A stretch of 64,000 nucleotides of DNA from JANWZL01 sp041640815. Lineage in GTDB: Bacteria; Pseudomonadota; Gammaproteobacteria; Burkholderiales; Thiobacillaceae. A model generated the notes under the pieces. The model did not search any database. It had not been told where the DNA came from and saw nothing but the letters and a program-made list of their open reading frames with translations. Location of the stretch: the NCBI GenBank assembly GCA_041640815.1, contig JBEPZO010000006.1, positions 3,007-67,006 of the forward strand. The letters are read 5' to 3'. Of the stretch, positions 1 through 9,500 are shown one piece after another. The position numbers and the translations under genes were made by a program. Each line of letters starts with the position of its first letter. Position 1 is the stretch's first letter.

Positions 1-191
1 GACCTATGGTGCCCAGTCAATCATAACCTATAAGTCTAAGGTGTGGCTTGTAATACCATATGTTTACTACCCCGTCGTTAGCCAGCCACGAAGCCCAATA
101 TCCCGCTCAGTCCGCCGGCAAATCGTTGGTTGGGGGTCGACGGTAAGCTGTGTTTGACGCCACCACGTTATATCAACGAAGGAGATGACGC

Positions 192-1034
192 ATGATCAAG
201 AAAGCCCTGTGTGCCCTCCCCTTGGCGATGGCGCTGGCGGGCAATACCACTGCCAGCCCTGGTAAGGCGCCCGAGGAGATTCTGGATGAACTAGCCGCCA
301 AATCCCAATCCAAATACCTCGTCCAGAGCCCGCAGAACCGCATGATGATGCCGGACAATCCGGCCTATGAGGTGATCGAGGAAGGCGAGAAGCTGTGGAA
401 GCAGAAGCGTGGCCCCAAGAATGCCACGCTGGAACAGTGTGACTTCGGCAAAGGCCCGGGTGTGCTGAAGGGGGCCTATGTCGAGCTGCCGCGTTACTTT
501 GCCGACACCGGCAGGGTGATGGACCTCGAATCCCGCCTGGTGCATTGCATGAAGACCCTCCAGGGCTATACCGATAACGACCCGCAGATTAAACAGCGCC
601 ATGGCAACAACACGGACGTGATGAAGCTGATGAGCTACATCGCCTACCAGTCGAACGGCATGCCCTGGAATCCGCCCATGAATCACCCGCTGGAGAAGGC
701 GATGCGCGACGCGGGTGAGGTGCTGTTCTATCGCCGTGCCGGCACGCTCGACTTCAACTGCGCCACCTGTCATACCGTGGAAGGCGGTCGCATCCGCGCC
801 TCCGTCCTGCCCAATGTCAAGAACCCCATGGAGTGGACCAAGGCCATCTCTTGGCCCGCCTATCGCACCAGCCAGGAGAACGTGCGCAGCAGTCAGCATC
901 GTGTCCTGGAGTGCCTGTGGCAGATGCGCTACCCCAACATTCGGCCAGACTCGGATGTTCACATTGCCCTGATCTCCTTTTGGACCGATGCCGCCCGCGG
1001 CCAACCCGCCATCCTGCCCGATCTGAAGCGCTGA
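192..1034 (+). CDS. soxA: Sulfur oxidation c-type cytochrome SoxA
   Basis: SoxA is the larger subunit of the periplasmic SoxXA cytochrome, which oxidatively attaches thiosulfate or sulfide sulfur to the carrier cysteine of SoxY. The 280-residue product starts with a Sec-type signal peptide of about 21 residues. One haem motif, CATCH, lies at residues 190-194. Cys241 in the segment HRVLECLWQMR sits where SoxA carries the catalytic cysteine haem ligand. There is no second CxxCH, so this is a mono-haem SoxA; Cys83 and Cys119 may form the disulfide that replaces the lost N-terminal haem site. The start is supported by an AAGGAG ribosome site 7-12 bases upstream. soxX follows 31 bp downstream. soxYZ, soxB and soxCD are not in the window. 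Confidence 0.93.
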   Translation: MIKKALCALPLAMALAGNTTASPGKAPEEILDELAAKSQSKYLVQSPQNRMMMPDNPAYEVIEEGEKLWKQKRGPKNATLEQCDFGKGPGVLKGAYVELPRYFADTGRVMDLESRLVHCMKTLQGYTDNDPQIKQRHGNNTDVMKLMSYIAYQSNGMPWNPPMNHPLEKAMRDAGEVLFYRRAGTLDFNCATCHTVEGGRIRASVLPNVKNPMEWTKAISWPAYRTSQENVRSSQHRVLECLWQMRYPNIRPDSDVHIALISFWTDAARGQPAILPDLKR

Positions 1035-1065
1035 TCGCTGCCGACTCACGAGGAGAGAAGACACC

Positions 1066-1776
1066 ATGTTCAAACCGACCCCTATCGCGACCTTGCTCGC
1101 TGCCACCTCCATCGCGCTAATCGTCTCCGGCTGTGCGACCCAGCCGGAGAAGCCGGCCACGAGCACCGCGCCGGCCAAGCCTGATTACACCAAGATGACG
1201 CCGCAGGCCCTAGCGGAATATCTGGTGTTCGAGAGCAATAGCTTCGACCTCAAGCAACCGACCCAGGAGGGCACAACTGGCAAGGATCGCTTGGTCCAGG
1301 ACGAGATTCAGAAGATCTGCACGCAAGTCGCCCTATCCGGTAAGGAGATCGACGACAAGACGGCGGAAAAGATCAACGCGATGGCCCGCGCCACGATCAA
1401 ATACCCCGAAGGCGGGATCAAGCTGGGCGATTGGAAGAAGGGCCGCGACATCGCTTGGTCCGGTTTCGGTTTCCGCACCGCGCACAACGTCGACGACCAT
1501 AGCCGGGGTGCGCCAGGCGGCAACTGCTACAACTGCCATCAACTGGCCACGGACCGCACCGGCGGCAACCTCGGCCCCAGCCTCACCGGCTACGGCAAAA
1601 TCCGCGGCACGAGCCCCGACATGCTGAAATACACCTACGAGGTGATCTATAACCCGCACAGCTATTTCGCCTGCACCAGCATGCCCAGGATCGGCGCCAA
1701 GGGGATACTGACCCAGCAGCAGATCGCCGACGTGATGGCCTACTTGTTCGATCCGGAATCCCCGGTCAACAAGTAA
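1066..1776 (+). CDS. soxX: Sulfur oxidation c-type cytochrome SoxX (lipoprotein form)
   Basis: This is the small cytochrome subunit of SoxXA and the electron acceptor partner of SoxA. The product has 236 residues. An N-terminal signal ends in a lipobox-like VSGC (residues 20-23), so the protein is probably lipid-anchored rather than freely periplasmic. The haem motif CYNCH is at residues 154-158 and Met206 in TSMPRIG is the likely distal haem ligand. The central 100 residues before the haem domain are an extension compared with short SoxX proteins. GAGGAGAG precedes the start. The gene is co-directional with soxA and closes the two-gene unit, being followed by a hairpin terminator. Confidence 0.92.
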   Translation: MFKPTPIATLLAATSIALIVSGCATQPEKPATSTAPAKPDYTKMTPQALAEYLVFESNSFDLKQPTQEGTTGKDRLVQDEIQKICTQVALSGKEIDDKTAEKINAMARATIKYPEGGIKLGDWKKGRDIAWSGFGFRTAHNVDDHSRGAPGGNCYNCHQLATDRTGGNLGPSLTGYGKIRGTSPDMLKYTYEVIYNPHSYFACTSMPRIGAKGILTQQQIADVMAYLFDPESPVNK

Positions 1777-1796
1777 CCCCCTACCGCACCTCACCG

Positions 1797-1825
1797 GCCA
1801 CCGGCAACGCTGCTGGTGGCTTTTT
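1797..1825 (+). terminator. Rho-independent terminator after soxX
   Basis: GCCACC at 1797-1802 pairs with GGTGGC at 1815-1820, with a 12-base loop, followed by TTTTT. It lies 21 bp after the soxX stop codon. Confidence 0.75.
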
Positions 1826-2452
1826 ACTTCATCGCGTCTTTCCGGGGAAAGCTTCCTTGATTTTGAAAGAAGTAAGCTGAGTCACGGAAGCCATTAGACA
1901 TTCGCTCGCGGCCCTTGATGCGGTTATTCGTCCCGGATGGGATGCGAGTGTTCAAGGGGAAGTGGGCCCAGGTGAGAAGGCCGCAAAGGTATTTCCTCTG
2001 CCGTGGCGAATAGCATGAGGGCTGCTTACCCGCTATCGATATAGCTATGCGACACGGGCTTCGCCATCGCTTGGTGGCCTCGGTACGCTAGGCCGAACCG
2101 GATTTGCTCCGATACATCCTCAAGCATACAGGCGATTGCACAGGTTCACATACCTAGGTAAGCTCTGAGCTGTCCTGGCCAGGACCGCTAGCGGCAGCGC
2201 GGTGGATAGCAGGTCGTTGCGGTTATGGGCCCGGACCTCGCTAGCCTTATCGCCTCGCCGCGTGTGAGCCATGCGCGCTAGGCCCCGGGTCGAAGGCGCG
2301 GGCAGGTCACCGTTACGCCTGATACCCAGCGATCGACCTCGGTAGTCTACAACCGGCATACGGGTAGGCTATTGCCATGAGCTCGACGCCAGGCGTAGAG
2401 CAGATCGATGTGGGGGCGCGCTGGCAAGCCCTCTTGGCCGACCGGTTAGCTA
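1826..2452. other. No recognisable gene; probably decayed sequence
   Basis: About 630 bp. All frames are broken by stops or give short compositionally odd peptides that I do not recognise. The adjoining FIST remnant suggests that at least part of this stretch is eroded coding sequence. I see no RNA gene and no inverted-repeat insertion sequence ends. Confidence 0.5.
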
Positions 2453-2634
2453 GACAAGGCGCTAGATTTCTCCTGCCTCGGGCGCTAAGTCAACATGTTT
2501 GACGCGAGCCACGCCGAGCTGGGCATGATCCAGCGAGCGCTGGGCGACATCCCCTGCTGGGTTTCTCCGCCAATGGCGAGATCTCGCGTAACCGCCTTTA
2601 CGGTTACACCGGTGTGCTGACGCTGTTTACCTGA
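2453..2634 (+). pseudogene. Remnant of a FIST-domain sensor protein (C-terminal end)
   Basis: Read with one frame correction, this stretch encodes the end of a FIST_C domain: SCLGR, a TAA stop at 2486-2488, then VNMFDASHAELGMIQRALGD, a frame change near 2552, and GFSANGEISRNRLYGYTG followed by VLTLFT and TGA at 2632-2634. FIST domains of this family usually end in a GYTGVLTLF-type strand, and GEIS..RLYGYTG is characteristic. FIST proteins are predicted small-ligand sensors linked to signal transduction. The internal stop and the lost base show that the gene is dead. The N-terminal part is not recognisable upstream. The identification rests on motif memory rather than a search. Confidence 0.6.
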
Positions 2635-2871
2635 GCCCGCGTCGCCCTCGGCCCCCCATTGGCCACGAGCGCCGAGCCAGTTTGCCCTTCTAGGGACAGC
2701 CCGGCGACCGGTGGCTGCGCGCCAGCGACGGGCAAGCGAATAAGAGCACCCATGCCGCCGTCTCACCGACGCCCTACGGCAGCGAGGAGCGAGGCTAAGC
2801 AAGGCGCGGTCAACCACGCGCCTGGGCGTTTAGCATGCGCCATGGCGGCGAGATAGCGTTATCATGCCGAC

Positions 2872-3342
2872 ATGCGGCCCGAACCCGCCCCAAGTAACGC
2901 CTGGCTCGCGGAGCATGCTGAAGTGCTGCTTCGCACCTATCGGCATTGGACTGGCCGCGACTTGATCGACCCGCGACTCGATGCCTTAGAGGCCGCACGC
3001 GCCCTCTACATGGCGGAATTCGCCGTCCTCTCGCACGATACGGCCGACGATCCGCTGTTTACCTATGCCAATTTGACCGCCCAACGGCTGTTCGAACGGG
3101 GCTGGAGCGACATCGTCGGCATGCCCTCACGCTATTCCGCCGAGCCCCTGGCGCGCGAGGCGCGCGCCCGGCTGCTCGATCAGGTCGCCCGACAAGGCTA
3201 TACGGCTGACTATACGGGCATCCGTATTTCTGCCACGGGCAGACGTTTCTTGGTCAAAGGGGCCACGGTTTGGAACCTCTTTGATGAAACGGGTGCCTAT
3301 TGCGGACAGGCTGCCTACTTCGCTGCCTGGGAAATGCTCTAA
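2872..3342 (+). CDS. MEKHLA (PAS-like) domain protein
   Basis: The 156-residue protein resembles stand-alone bacterial MEKHLA-domain proteins. These carry a PAS-like sensory fold also found in plant HD-ZIP III regulators. Typical features are the segment DPLFTYANLTAQRLFERGW, the motif MPSRYSAEP, and a C-terminal part with WNLFDETGAYCGQAA. There is no signal peptide or membrane segment, so it should be cytoplasmic. Its ligand and partner are unknown. It stands alone between decayed DNA and a small lipoprotein gene. The ATG at 2872 gives the family's usual length. Confidence 0.75.
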   Translation: MRPEPAPSNAWLAEHAEVLLRTYRHWTGRDLIDPRLDALEAARALYMAEFAVLSHDTADDPLFTYANLTAQRLFERGWSDIVGMPSRYSAEPLAREARARLLDQVARQGYTADYTGIRISATGRRFLVKGATVWNLFDETGAYCGQAAYFAAWEML

Positions 3343-3581
3343 GTGGCTTCCCACACCGCTTATAACTCAGATCCTCAGTAGATCGGCTCGTACTCTTCCC
3401 GCGAATCCCAAGTGAAACGCCTCCTGTTGTAAAAATGCAGCATCATCGCTGACTGATGTATCGATTCCCCCCTCCCCTAGCATTGTTTAGCGCCTTTTTG
3501 TTATCATGCGCGGCGATCAGTGCACTATGCGCTCTGATTGTTGTTCAAGGTTTGTTGATCAACTTTTTTCAGGGAACATCA

Positions 3582-3818
3582 ATGAAATACTCCGTCCTGC
3601 TCGCTGCTTTGTTGGCTGTTTCTTTAACCGCTTGCGGCAAGAAAGAGGAGCCCGCCCCGGAAGCTGCCGCGCCTGCTGCGGAAGCTCCGGCGCCCGCCCC
3701 CGCGCCCGAAGCTGCTGCTCCGGCGCCCGAGGCTGCACCCGCCCCCGCGCCCGAAGCTGCTGCTCCGGCGCCCGAGGCTGCACCCGCCCCGGCTCCCGCC
3801 GAAGCGCCCAAGCAATAA
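3582..3818 (+). CDS. Small Ala/Pro/Glu-rich lipoprotein
   Basis: The 78-residue product has a lipoprotein signal ending in LTAC (Cys near residue 19) followed by GKKEE. The rest is a low-complexity run of PAPEAAAPAPE-type repeats. The DNA shows a 45-bp unit repeated in tandem (about 3700-3785). The mature part looks unstructured and may span periplasm or peptidoglycan; no enzymatic role is suggested. I chose the ATG at 3582 because it directly begins the signal peptide; the 42 in-frame upstream codons look like untranslated leader. A strong terminator follows 20 bp after the stop. Confidence 0.8.
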   Translation: MKYSVLLAALLAVSLTACGKKEEPAPEAAAPAAEAPAPAPAPEAAAPAPEAAPAPAPEAAAPAPEAAPAPAPAEAPKQ

Positions 3819-3837
3819 GTCGCTTTCCTATCCCGTC

Positions 3838-3863
3838 AAAGCCGGCATTAGCCGGCTTTTTTT
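3838..3863 (+). terminator. Rho-independent terminator after the small lipoprotein gene
   Basis: GCCGGC (3841-3846), loop ATTA, GCCGGC (3851-3856), then seven T. The flanking AAA on the left can extend the stem. Confidence 0.85.
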
Positions 3864-4037
3864 CGCCCCTAGCGCGTGGGGGTTGCGAGTTAATCAGACA
3901 GGCTACTGAGGTACTACATAAGGCGCGAGGCCCCGCTGCGTTGCAAGGTGCTTTGCTTGCGCGCCGATACTGATCCTGTCTGCCACTGCGGCGAGCCCGA
4001 GTTGCGCTTGGCACCGCCGCGGCGCAGTGTGTGCGGT

Positions 4038-5288
4038 TCAGGTACTGTCGAGCACGCCGCTGCCAGCGCTGGGCCATCCATCTCGCGCGCGGCTTTTCCT
4101 GGCGCATCCCCTGCCCAAGGCGCGCGGTTGCGGGGGGTGGCCTATACTTGCTGCGATGCGCCGCACCGCCTCTTGGATGTTCTCCAGGGCAGTGGTGTAA
4201 GCGAAGCGCACATGCCGTTGCGTGTCGTTGCGACCAAAATCCTGGCCGGGCGTGATGGCCACACCCGCCGTCTGCAATAGACACGCGGCGAAGCGGTCGG
4301 CGTCCTCAGCGATCTCGCCCAGCCCGGCGTAGAGATAGAAGGCGCCGTCGGGTTCGACCGCGATCCGGAACCCCAGCTGGCGCAAGGCCGGTGACAGCCA
4401 GTCGCGCCGGCGCCGCAACTCCCCCTTGTTGGCGCGCAGGATGGCCTCGGTTGCAGGATCGAAGGCGGCGAGCGCGGCGTGCTGGGCAGGGGTAGGCGCC
4501 GCAAGAAAGATGTTTTGCGCCAGTCGCTCCACCGCCGGCACCAGCGCCGTCGGCACGACCAACCAGCCTAAGCGCCAACCGGTCATGCACCAATACTTGG
4601 AGAAGCTGTTGATCACCACTACGTCCTCGCCTAGGCTCAGCGCGCTGGGCGGGTCGAGGTCGTAGATGAGTTCGTGATAGATCTCATCCACCAACAGCCA
4701 ACCGCCCCGGGCGCGCACCCAGGCATGGATGGCGGCAAGCGTCTCGTGGGGGATCACCGTGCCGGTCGGGTTGCCGGGATTGGCCACCAGCACGCCGCGG
4801 CTACGCGCGCCCCAATGCCGTTCGACCAACTCGGCGGTAAGCTGGTAGCGGCTTTCGGCAGTGACCGGCACGCCGATCGCCTCGACCTCGAGCAGGCGGG
4901 CGAAATGCCGATTGCAGGGGTAGCCCGGGTCGGCCATGAGCAGCTGATCGCCGGCATCGAACAGGGCAGCGATGGCGAGCAGCAGGGCGCCGGAGGCCCC
5001 CGGCGTGACGGCGATGCGGGCGGGGTCGACGGCCAAGCCATGGCGCCGGAGATAGTAGGCGGCAATGGCCTCACGTAGGGCTGGCAGGCCGAGCGCCGGG
5101 GTGTAGCGGGTATGTCCGGCGCGCAGCGCGCGCATGCCCGCCTCGACGATGGGCGCTGGAGTCGGAAAGTCCGGCTCGCCCACCTCCAGATGGATGACCG
5201 ACCGGCCCTGCGCCTGTAAGGCCTGGGCGCGCGCCAGGATGTCCATGACGCGAAAGGCTTCAATGCCGCGTGCGCGCTGAGAAGACAC
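4038..5288 (-). CDS. PLP-dependent class I/II aminotransferase
   Basis: This is a fold-type I aminotransferase of about 416 residues acting on an amino acid I cannot specify. Visible landmarks are NPGNPTG (residues 170-176), DEIY (201-204) and the Schiff-base lysine in SFSKYW (Lys231), followed by TGWRLGW. I chose the GTG at 5288 (VSSQRARGIEAF) because family members start about 30 residues before VGEPDF, and the thioredoxin gene ends only 11 bp upstream. The ATG at 5246 is an alternative start. The last 30 residues are Arg/Gly-rich and look like a non-homologous tail. The gene forms a minus-strand run with the thioredoxin and peptidase genes. Confidence 0.88.
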   Translation of the reverse strand: MSSQRARGIEAFRVMDILARAQALQAQGRSVIHLEVGEPDFPTPAPIVEAGMRALRAGHTRYTPALGLPALREAIAAYYLRRHGLAVDPARIAVTPGASGALLLAIAALFDAGDQLLMADPGYPCNRHFARLLEVEAIGVPVTAESRYQLTAELVERHWGARSRGVLVANPGNPTGTVIPHETLAAIHAWVRARGGWLLVDEIYHELIYDLDPPSALSLGEDVVVINSFSKYWCMTGWRLGWLVVPTALVPAVERLAQNIFLAAPTPAQHAALAAFDPATEAILRANKGELRRRRDWLSPALRQLGFRIAVEPDGAFYLYAGLGEIAEDADRFAACLLQTAGVAITPGQDFGRNDTQRHVRFAYTTALENIQEAVRRIAASIGHPPQPRALGRGCARKSRARDGWPSAGSGVLDST

Positions 5289-5299
5289 GGCGGGAATCC

Positions 5300-5680
5300 C
5301 TAGAGGTGCGCCTCGATGAATTCGCGCACGAAGTGCTCCGGTCGGGCGCTGTGGAAACGGTCGCGCTCCTCGCCATCCTTGAACAGCAAAACGGTGGGGA
5401 AGCCGCGGCAGCGATAGCGACCGGCCAGTTTCATGTTCTCCCCGGCATCGGTCTCCACCTTGGCCAGACGCACACGGCCACCGTAGCTCAAGACGACGCG
5501 CTTGAGTACCGGCGCCAAGGCATGGCAGGGGCCGCACCAGTCGGCCCAGAAGTCCACCAGCACGATGTGCTGGTGGGAGGCCTGGATGACATCGCGCTCA
5601 AAGTGATGCACATCGGTATCGAAGATGCACTGATCGCAGCGCTCGCGCTCGTGCTGATGGTCGTGGTGTTGCAAGGTCAT
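5300..5680 (-). CDS. Thioredoxin-family protein
   Basis: The 126-residue protein has a thioredoxin fold with the redox motif WCGPC at residues 48-52 and the cis-proline in GFPTVLLF. The N-terminal 25 residues are His-rich with CDQC (residues 15-18), so an extra metal or redox site is possible. No signal peptide is present, so it is cytoplasmic. The start overlaps the end of the upstream peptidase gene by 4 bp, which suggests co-translation. The exact partner protein cannot be inferred. Confidence 0.88.
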   Translation of the reverse strand: MTLQHHDHQHERERCDQCIFDTDVHHFERDVIQASHQHIVLVDFWADWCGPCHALAPVLKRVVLSYGGRVRLAKVETDAGENMKLAGRYRCRGFPTVLLFKDGEERDRFHSARPEHFVREFIEAHL

Positions 5681-6444
5681 GCGGCAACCATCTCCTGTCG
5701 TTGCAAGGGGTCCTGTCGATAGTAACGCTTAAGCTGGGCGTACACTGCCGGATAGCAGGCATGCACCGCCTGCGGCCGTTCGAAGAAATACTCGGATAAC
5801 ACGGCGAAGAATTCGGCCGGGCTCTCGGCGGCGTAGGGATCGATGTCGGTGGCCTCGCCGACGTCGACGCGGCGGCAGAAATCCGCATACGCGGCGGTGA
5901 AGGCGGCGGCCCACTCTTGCACGTGCATGTCGGAATGCAGACGCGGAAGGCCGTCGATGCTGCCATTGGTCATGTCCAGTTTGTGGGCGAATTCATGGAT
6001 GACGACGTTGTAGCCCTCCCCACCGCCAGAGGCGGCCACATCGTCCCATGACAGCACCAGCGGGCCACCCTCCATGGCCTCGCCGGCGCGCACGTGGCGG
6101 ATGTGATGCACCACCCCGGCCGCATCGGTCTCTTGGCCCTCGTGGATGAATTCCCCTGGATAGACGATGATCTCGCGCCAGTCGCCGTAAGCCTCATGTC
6201 CCAGCTCGAGCACCGGCAGGGCGGCAAACGCGGCGATGGCGGTGCGCATGTAGGCATCCACCTCCGCTCCGCCAGCGCCGGAAAAGGTCTTGTCCGCAAG
6301 CAGCCCCACGGCCCGCTCACGCAATCGCGCGCGTTCGTCCTCGCTCAGGCCAGCGAACACGGGCAGGGCGAGCACCTCCTGCCAGGCCGTCTCGTCAATG
6401 GCCGGCGGCTGTCGACCGAGCAATGCGCGTAAAATAGACACCAT
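5677..6444 (-). CDS. mtfA: M90-family zinc metallopeptidase (MtfA-like)
   Basis: The product resembles MtfA (YeeI), a cytoplasmic zinc aminopeptidase that in E. coli binds the glucose-PTS repressor Mlc. It carries the zinc motif HEFAH at residues 150-154. The glutamate in SPAEFFAVLSEYFFE (about residue 212) is the expected third ligand and part of the family signature. Length, 255 residues, is typical. I chose the ATG at 6444 (MVSILRALLGRQP) with an AGAAGAGAG stretch before it; an in-frame TTG at 6462 is less likely. The target is unknown here, since Mlc is not in the window. Confidence 0.85.
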   Translation of the reverse strand: MVSILRALLGRQPPAIDETAWQEVLALPVFAGLSEDERARLRERAVGLLADKTFSGAGGAEVDAYMRTAIAAFAALPVLELGHEAYGDWREIIVYPGEFIHEGQETDAAGVVHHIRHVRAGEAMEGGPLVLSWDDVAASGGGEGYNVVIHEFAHKLDMTNGSIDGLPRLHSDMHVQEWAAAFTAAYADFCRRVDVGEATDIDPYAAESPAEFFAVLSEYFFERPQAVHACYPAVYAQLKRYYRQDPLQRQEMVAA

Positions 6445-6522
6445 CTCTCTTCTTCGCGCCAAAGGAGCCTATCCTGGTTTCTCGATTTGCCTTGCCAAGG
6501 CAGCGTCTACCATCTAACTGTT

Positions 6523-9500
6523 CTAACCCAGCCAAACCCGCGCGTTGCGGAATAGCCGCAGCCAAGGCCCATCCTCGCCCCAGTCGTCCGGCCGCCAGGA
6601 ATGCTGTATGGCGCGGAACACCCGCTCCGGGTGCGGCATCATGATGGTGAAGCGCCCGTCCGCGGTGGTCACGCCCGTGATACCACGCGGTGAGCCATTG
6701 GGGTTGAACGGGTAGCGCTCGGTCGCGCGGCCGCGATTGTCGACATAGCGCAGGCAGGTCAACGCCCGTTTGCGCTGGGCCTCGCTGGCGAATACCGCCC
6801 TGCCCTCACCATGCGCCACGACGATGGGCATGCGGCTGCCGGCCATGCCGGCAAACAGGATGGAGGGGTTTTCCGGCACCTCCACCATGACGAAGCGCGC
6901 CTCGAACTGTTCCGAGAGGTTGCGCTCGAAGCGTGGCCAATCCTCGGCGCCGGGGATGATCGAGCTCAAGCGGCTCATCATCTGGCAGCCGTTGCACACG
7001 CCGAGGGCGAAGGTGTCGCTGCGGTGGAAAAAGGCCTCGAATTCGTCCCGCGCGCGCGCATTGTGCAGGATGGAGGCAGCCCAGCCGCCGCCGGCGCCGA
7101 GCACGTCGCCGTAGCTGAAGCCGCCGCAGGCGGCGAGGCCCTTGTAGTCCTTGAGGCTTACCCGCCCGCTCAAGATGTCGCTCATGTGCACGTCGTGCGC
7201 CTCGAAGCCGGCGCGGTGGAAGGCGGCCGCCATCTCCACCTGGCCGTTGACGCCCTGCTCGCGCAGGATGGCCACCCGGGGTCGGGCCGAAGACTTGCTG
7301 ACGTAGGGCGCGGCGATGTCCTCGGCGGGGTCGAAGGTGAGTCGCACGTGCAGGCCGGGGTCGCGCCGGGCGCGCACGGCGGCGTATTCCTGGTCGGCAC
7401 AGGCCGGGTTGTCGCGCAGGCGCTGCATGCGCCAGGAGGTCTCCCACCAGGCGGCGAGCAAATCTACCCGCGCCGCCTCGAACACCGGCTTGCCCTCGCG
7501 GAGGATGCGGATGCGGTCCAGGCGGTTCAAGCCGCCGATGACGAAGAACGCATCGCGTAGCCCCGCGTCGATGAAGGCCTGCATCACCGCTGCGGTGTCG
7601 GCCCGACGAACCTGCAACACCGCGCCCAGCTCCTCGTTGAACAGGATGCCCAGCAGGCGGCTGGTATAAGGCGCGCGCGGCTCGGGGGCATCTTTGACAT
7701 CCAGGCGGATGTCCTCATGCCAGCGGTGGTAGCGCAGCTCGTCGACATCGATGTCGATGCCGGTGTGGCCAGCGAAGGCCATCTCGCACAGGGTAACGAA
7801 CAGGCCGCCGTCGGAGCGGTCGTGATAGGCCAGGATGCGCCCCTCGGCATTGAGCCGCTGGATGACGGCGAAGAAGTCCTTGAGCCGTTGCGGCTCGTCG
7901 ACGTCGGGGCAGACGTCGCCCAGCTCGTTATAGACCTGCGCCAGGATACTGCCGCCTAGGCGGTTACGGCCGGCGCCGAGGTCGATGAAGACGAGGTCGG
8001 TCTCGCCGCAATCGGTGCGCAGCTGCGGCGTCAAGGTCGCGCGCGCGTCCGGCGTCGGCGCGAAGGCCGAGACGATGAGCGACAGCGGTGCCACCACCGC
8101 CTTCTCTACCCCCCCTTCCTGCCATGTGGTGCGCATGGACATCGAGTCCTTGCCCACCGGGATGCTGATCCCCAGCGCCGGGCAGAGCTCTTTCGCCACC
8201 GCCCGCACGGTGTCGTACAGGCCGGCGTCCTCGCCCGGGTGACCGGCGGCCACCATCCAGTTGGCCGATAGCCGGATGTCCTCGATCCGCGCCACGCGTG
8301 CCGCGGCCAGGTTCATCACCGCTTCGGCCACGGCCATGCGGCCGGAGGCGGCCGGATCGATGAGGGCAAGCGGCGAGCGCTCGCCGATGGCCATCGCCTC
8401 GCCGGCATAGGTGGCATAGCCCAGGGTGGTCACCGCGCAATCGGCCACCGGCATCTGCCAAGGGCCCACCATCTGGTCGCGCGCGGTATAGCCGCCCACC
8501 GTGCGGTCGCCGATGGTGATGAGGAAGGTCTTGGCCGCCACTGTGGGGTGGCGCAGCACCCGGTAGCAGGCCTCCGCGAGGTCCAGCCCCTCAGCGGTGA
8601 AGGGGCGCAGCTTCCGGCTGATGTGTCTGGCCTGCCGCGTCAGACGCGGCGGTTTGCCGAGCAGCGCCGCCATCTCCATGTCCACCGGCGTGTTGCCGAA
8701 GTGGCGGTCGGTCACCACCAGGCGGCCATCGTCGCTGGCCTGTCCGACGACGGCAAAGGGGCAGCGCTCGCGCGCGCACAGGGCGGCGAAGCGCGCGAGG
8801 TTCTCGGGCGCGATGGCCAGCACATAGCGCTCCTGCGCCTCGTTGCACCAGATCTCGCGCGGGCTCATGCCCGGCTCCTCGCTGGGGATGTCCCGCAGCT
8901 CGAAGCGTCCTCCCAACCCTGCCCCGTGCGCCAGTTCCGGCAAGGCGTTGGACAGCCCGCCGGCGCCGACGTCGTGGATGGACAGGATGGGGTTGTCCGG
9001 CCCCAGCTGCCAGCAGCGGTCGATCACCTCCTGGGCGCGGCGCTGCATCTCCGGGTTGCCGCGTTGCACCGAGTCGAAGTCCAACGCCTCGGCATTGGCA
9101 CCCGCCGTGAGGCTCGAGGCGGCCCCTCCCCCCAGCCCGATCTTCAACCCCGGCCCGCCGAGCTGGATGAACAGCGTGCCGGGCGGAAAGCTTCGCTTGT
9201 GAACATGGTCCTCGCGGATGTTGCCGATGCCGCCGGCGAGCATGATCGGCTTGTGATAGCCGCGCACCTGGCCATCGGGGGTGCGCAGCTCGAAGCTGCG
9301 GAAATAACCGGCCAAGTTGGGGCGGCCAAACTCGTTGTTGAAGGCCGCCGCGCCGATGGGGCCCTCGAGCATGATCGTCAAGGACGAGACGATGCGCTCG
9401 GGCCGCCCATATTCGACCTCCCAGGGCTGCTCCCAACCAGGGATGCGCAGGTTCGAGACGGAAAAACCGGTCAGCCCCGCCTTCGGCTTCGCCCCCCGTC

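Noticed and set aside
291..1178. Long frame antisense to soxA/soxX
   Set aside because: A GC-rich shadow of two clear cytochrome genes; no start site or homology.
2120..2359. 79-codon minus-strand frame in the decayed region
   Set aside because: No homology, no ribosome site, composition typical of random GC-rich sequence.
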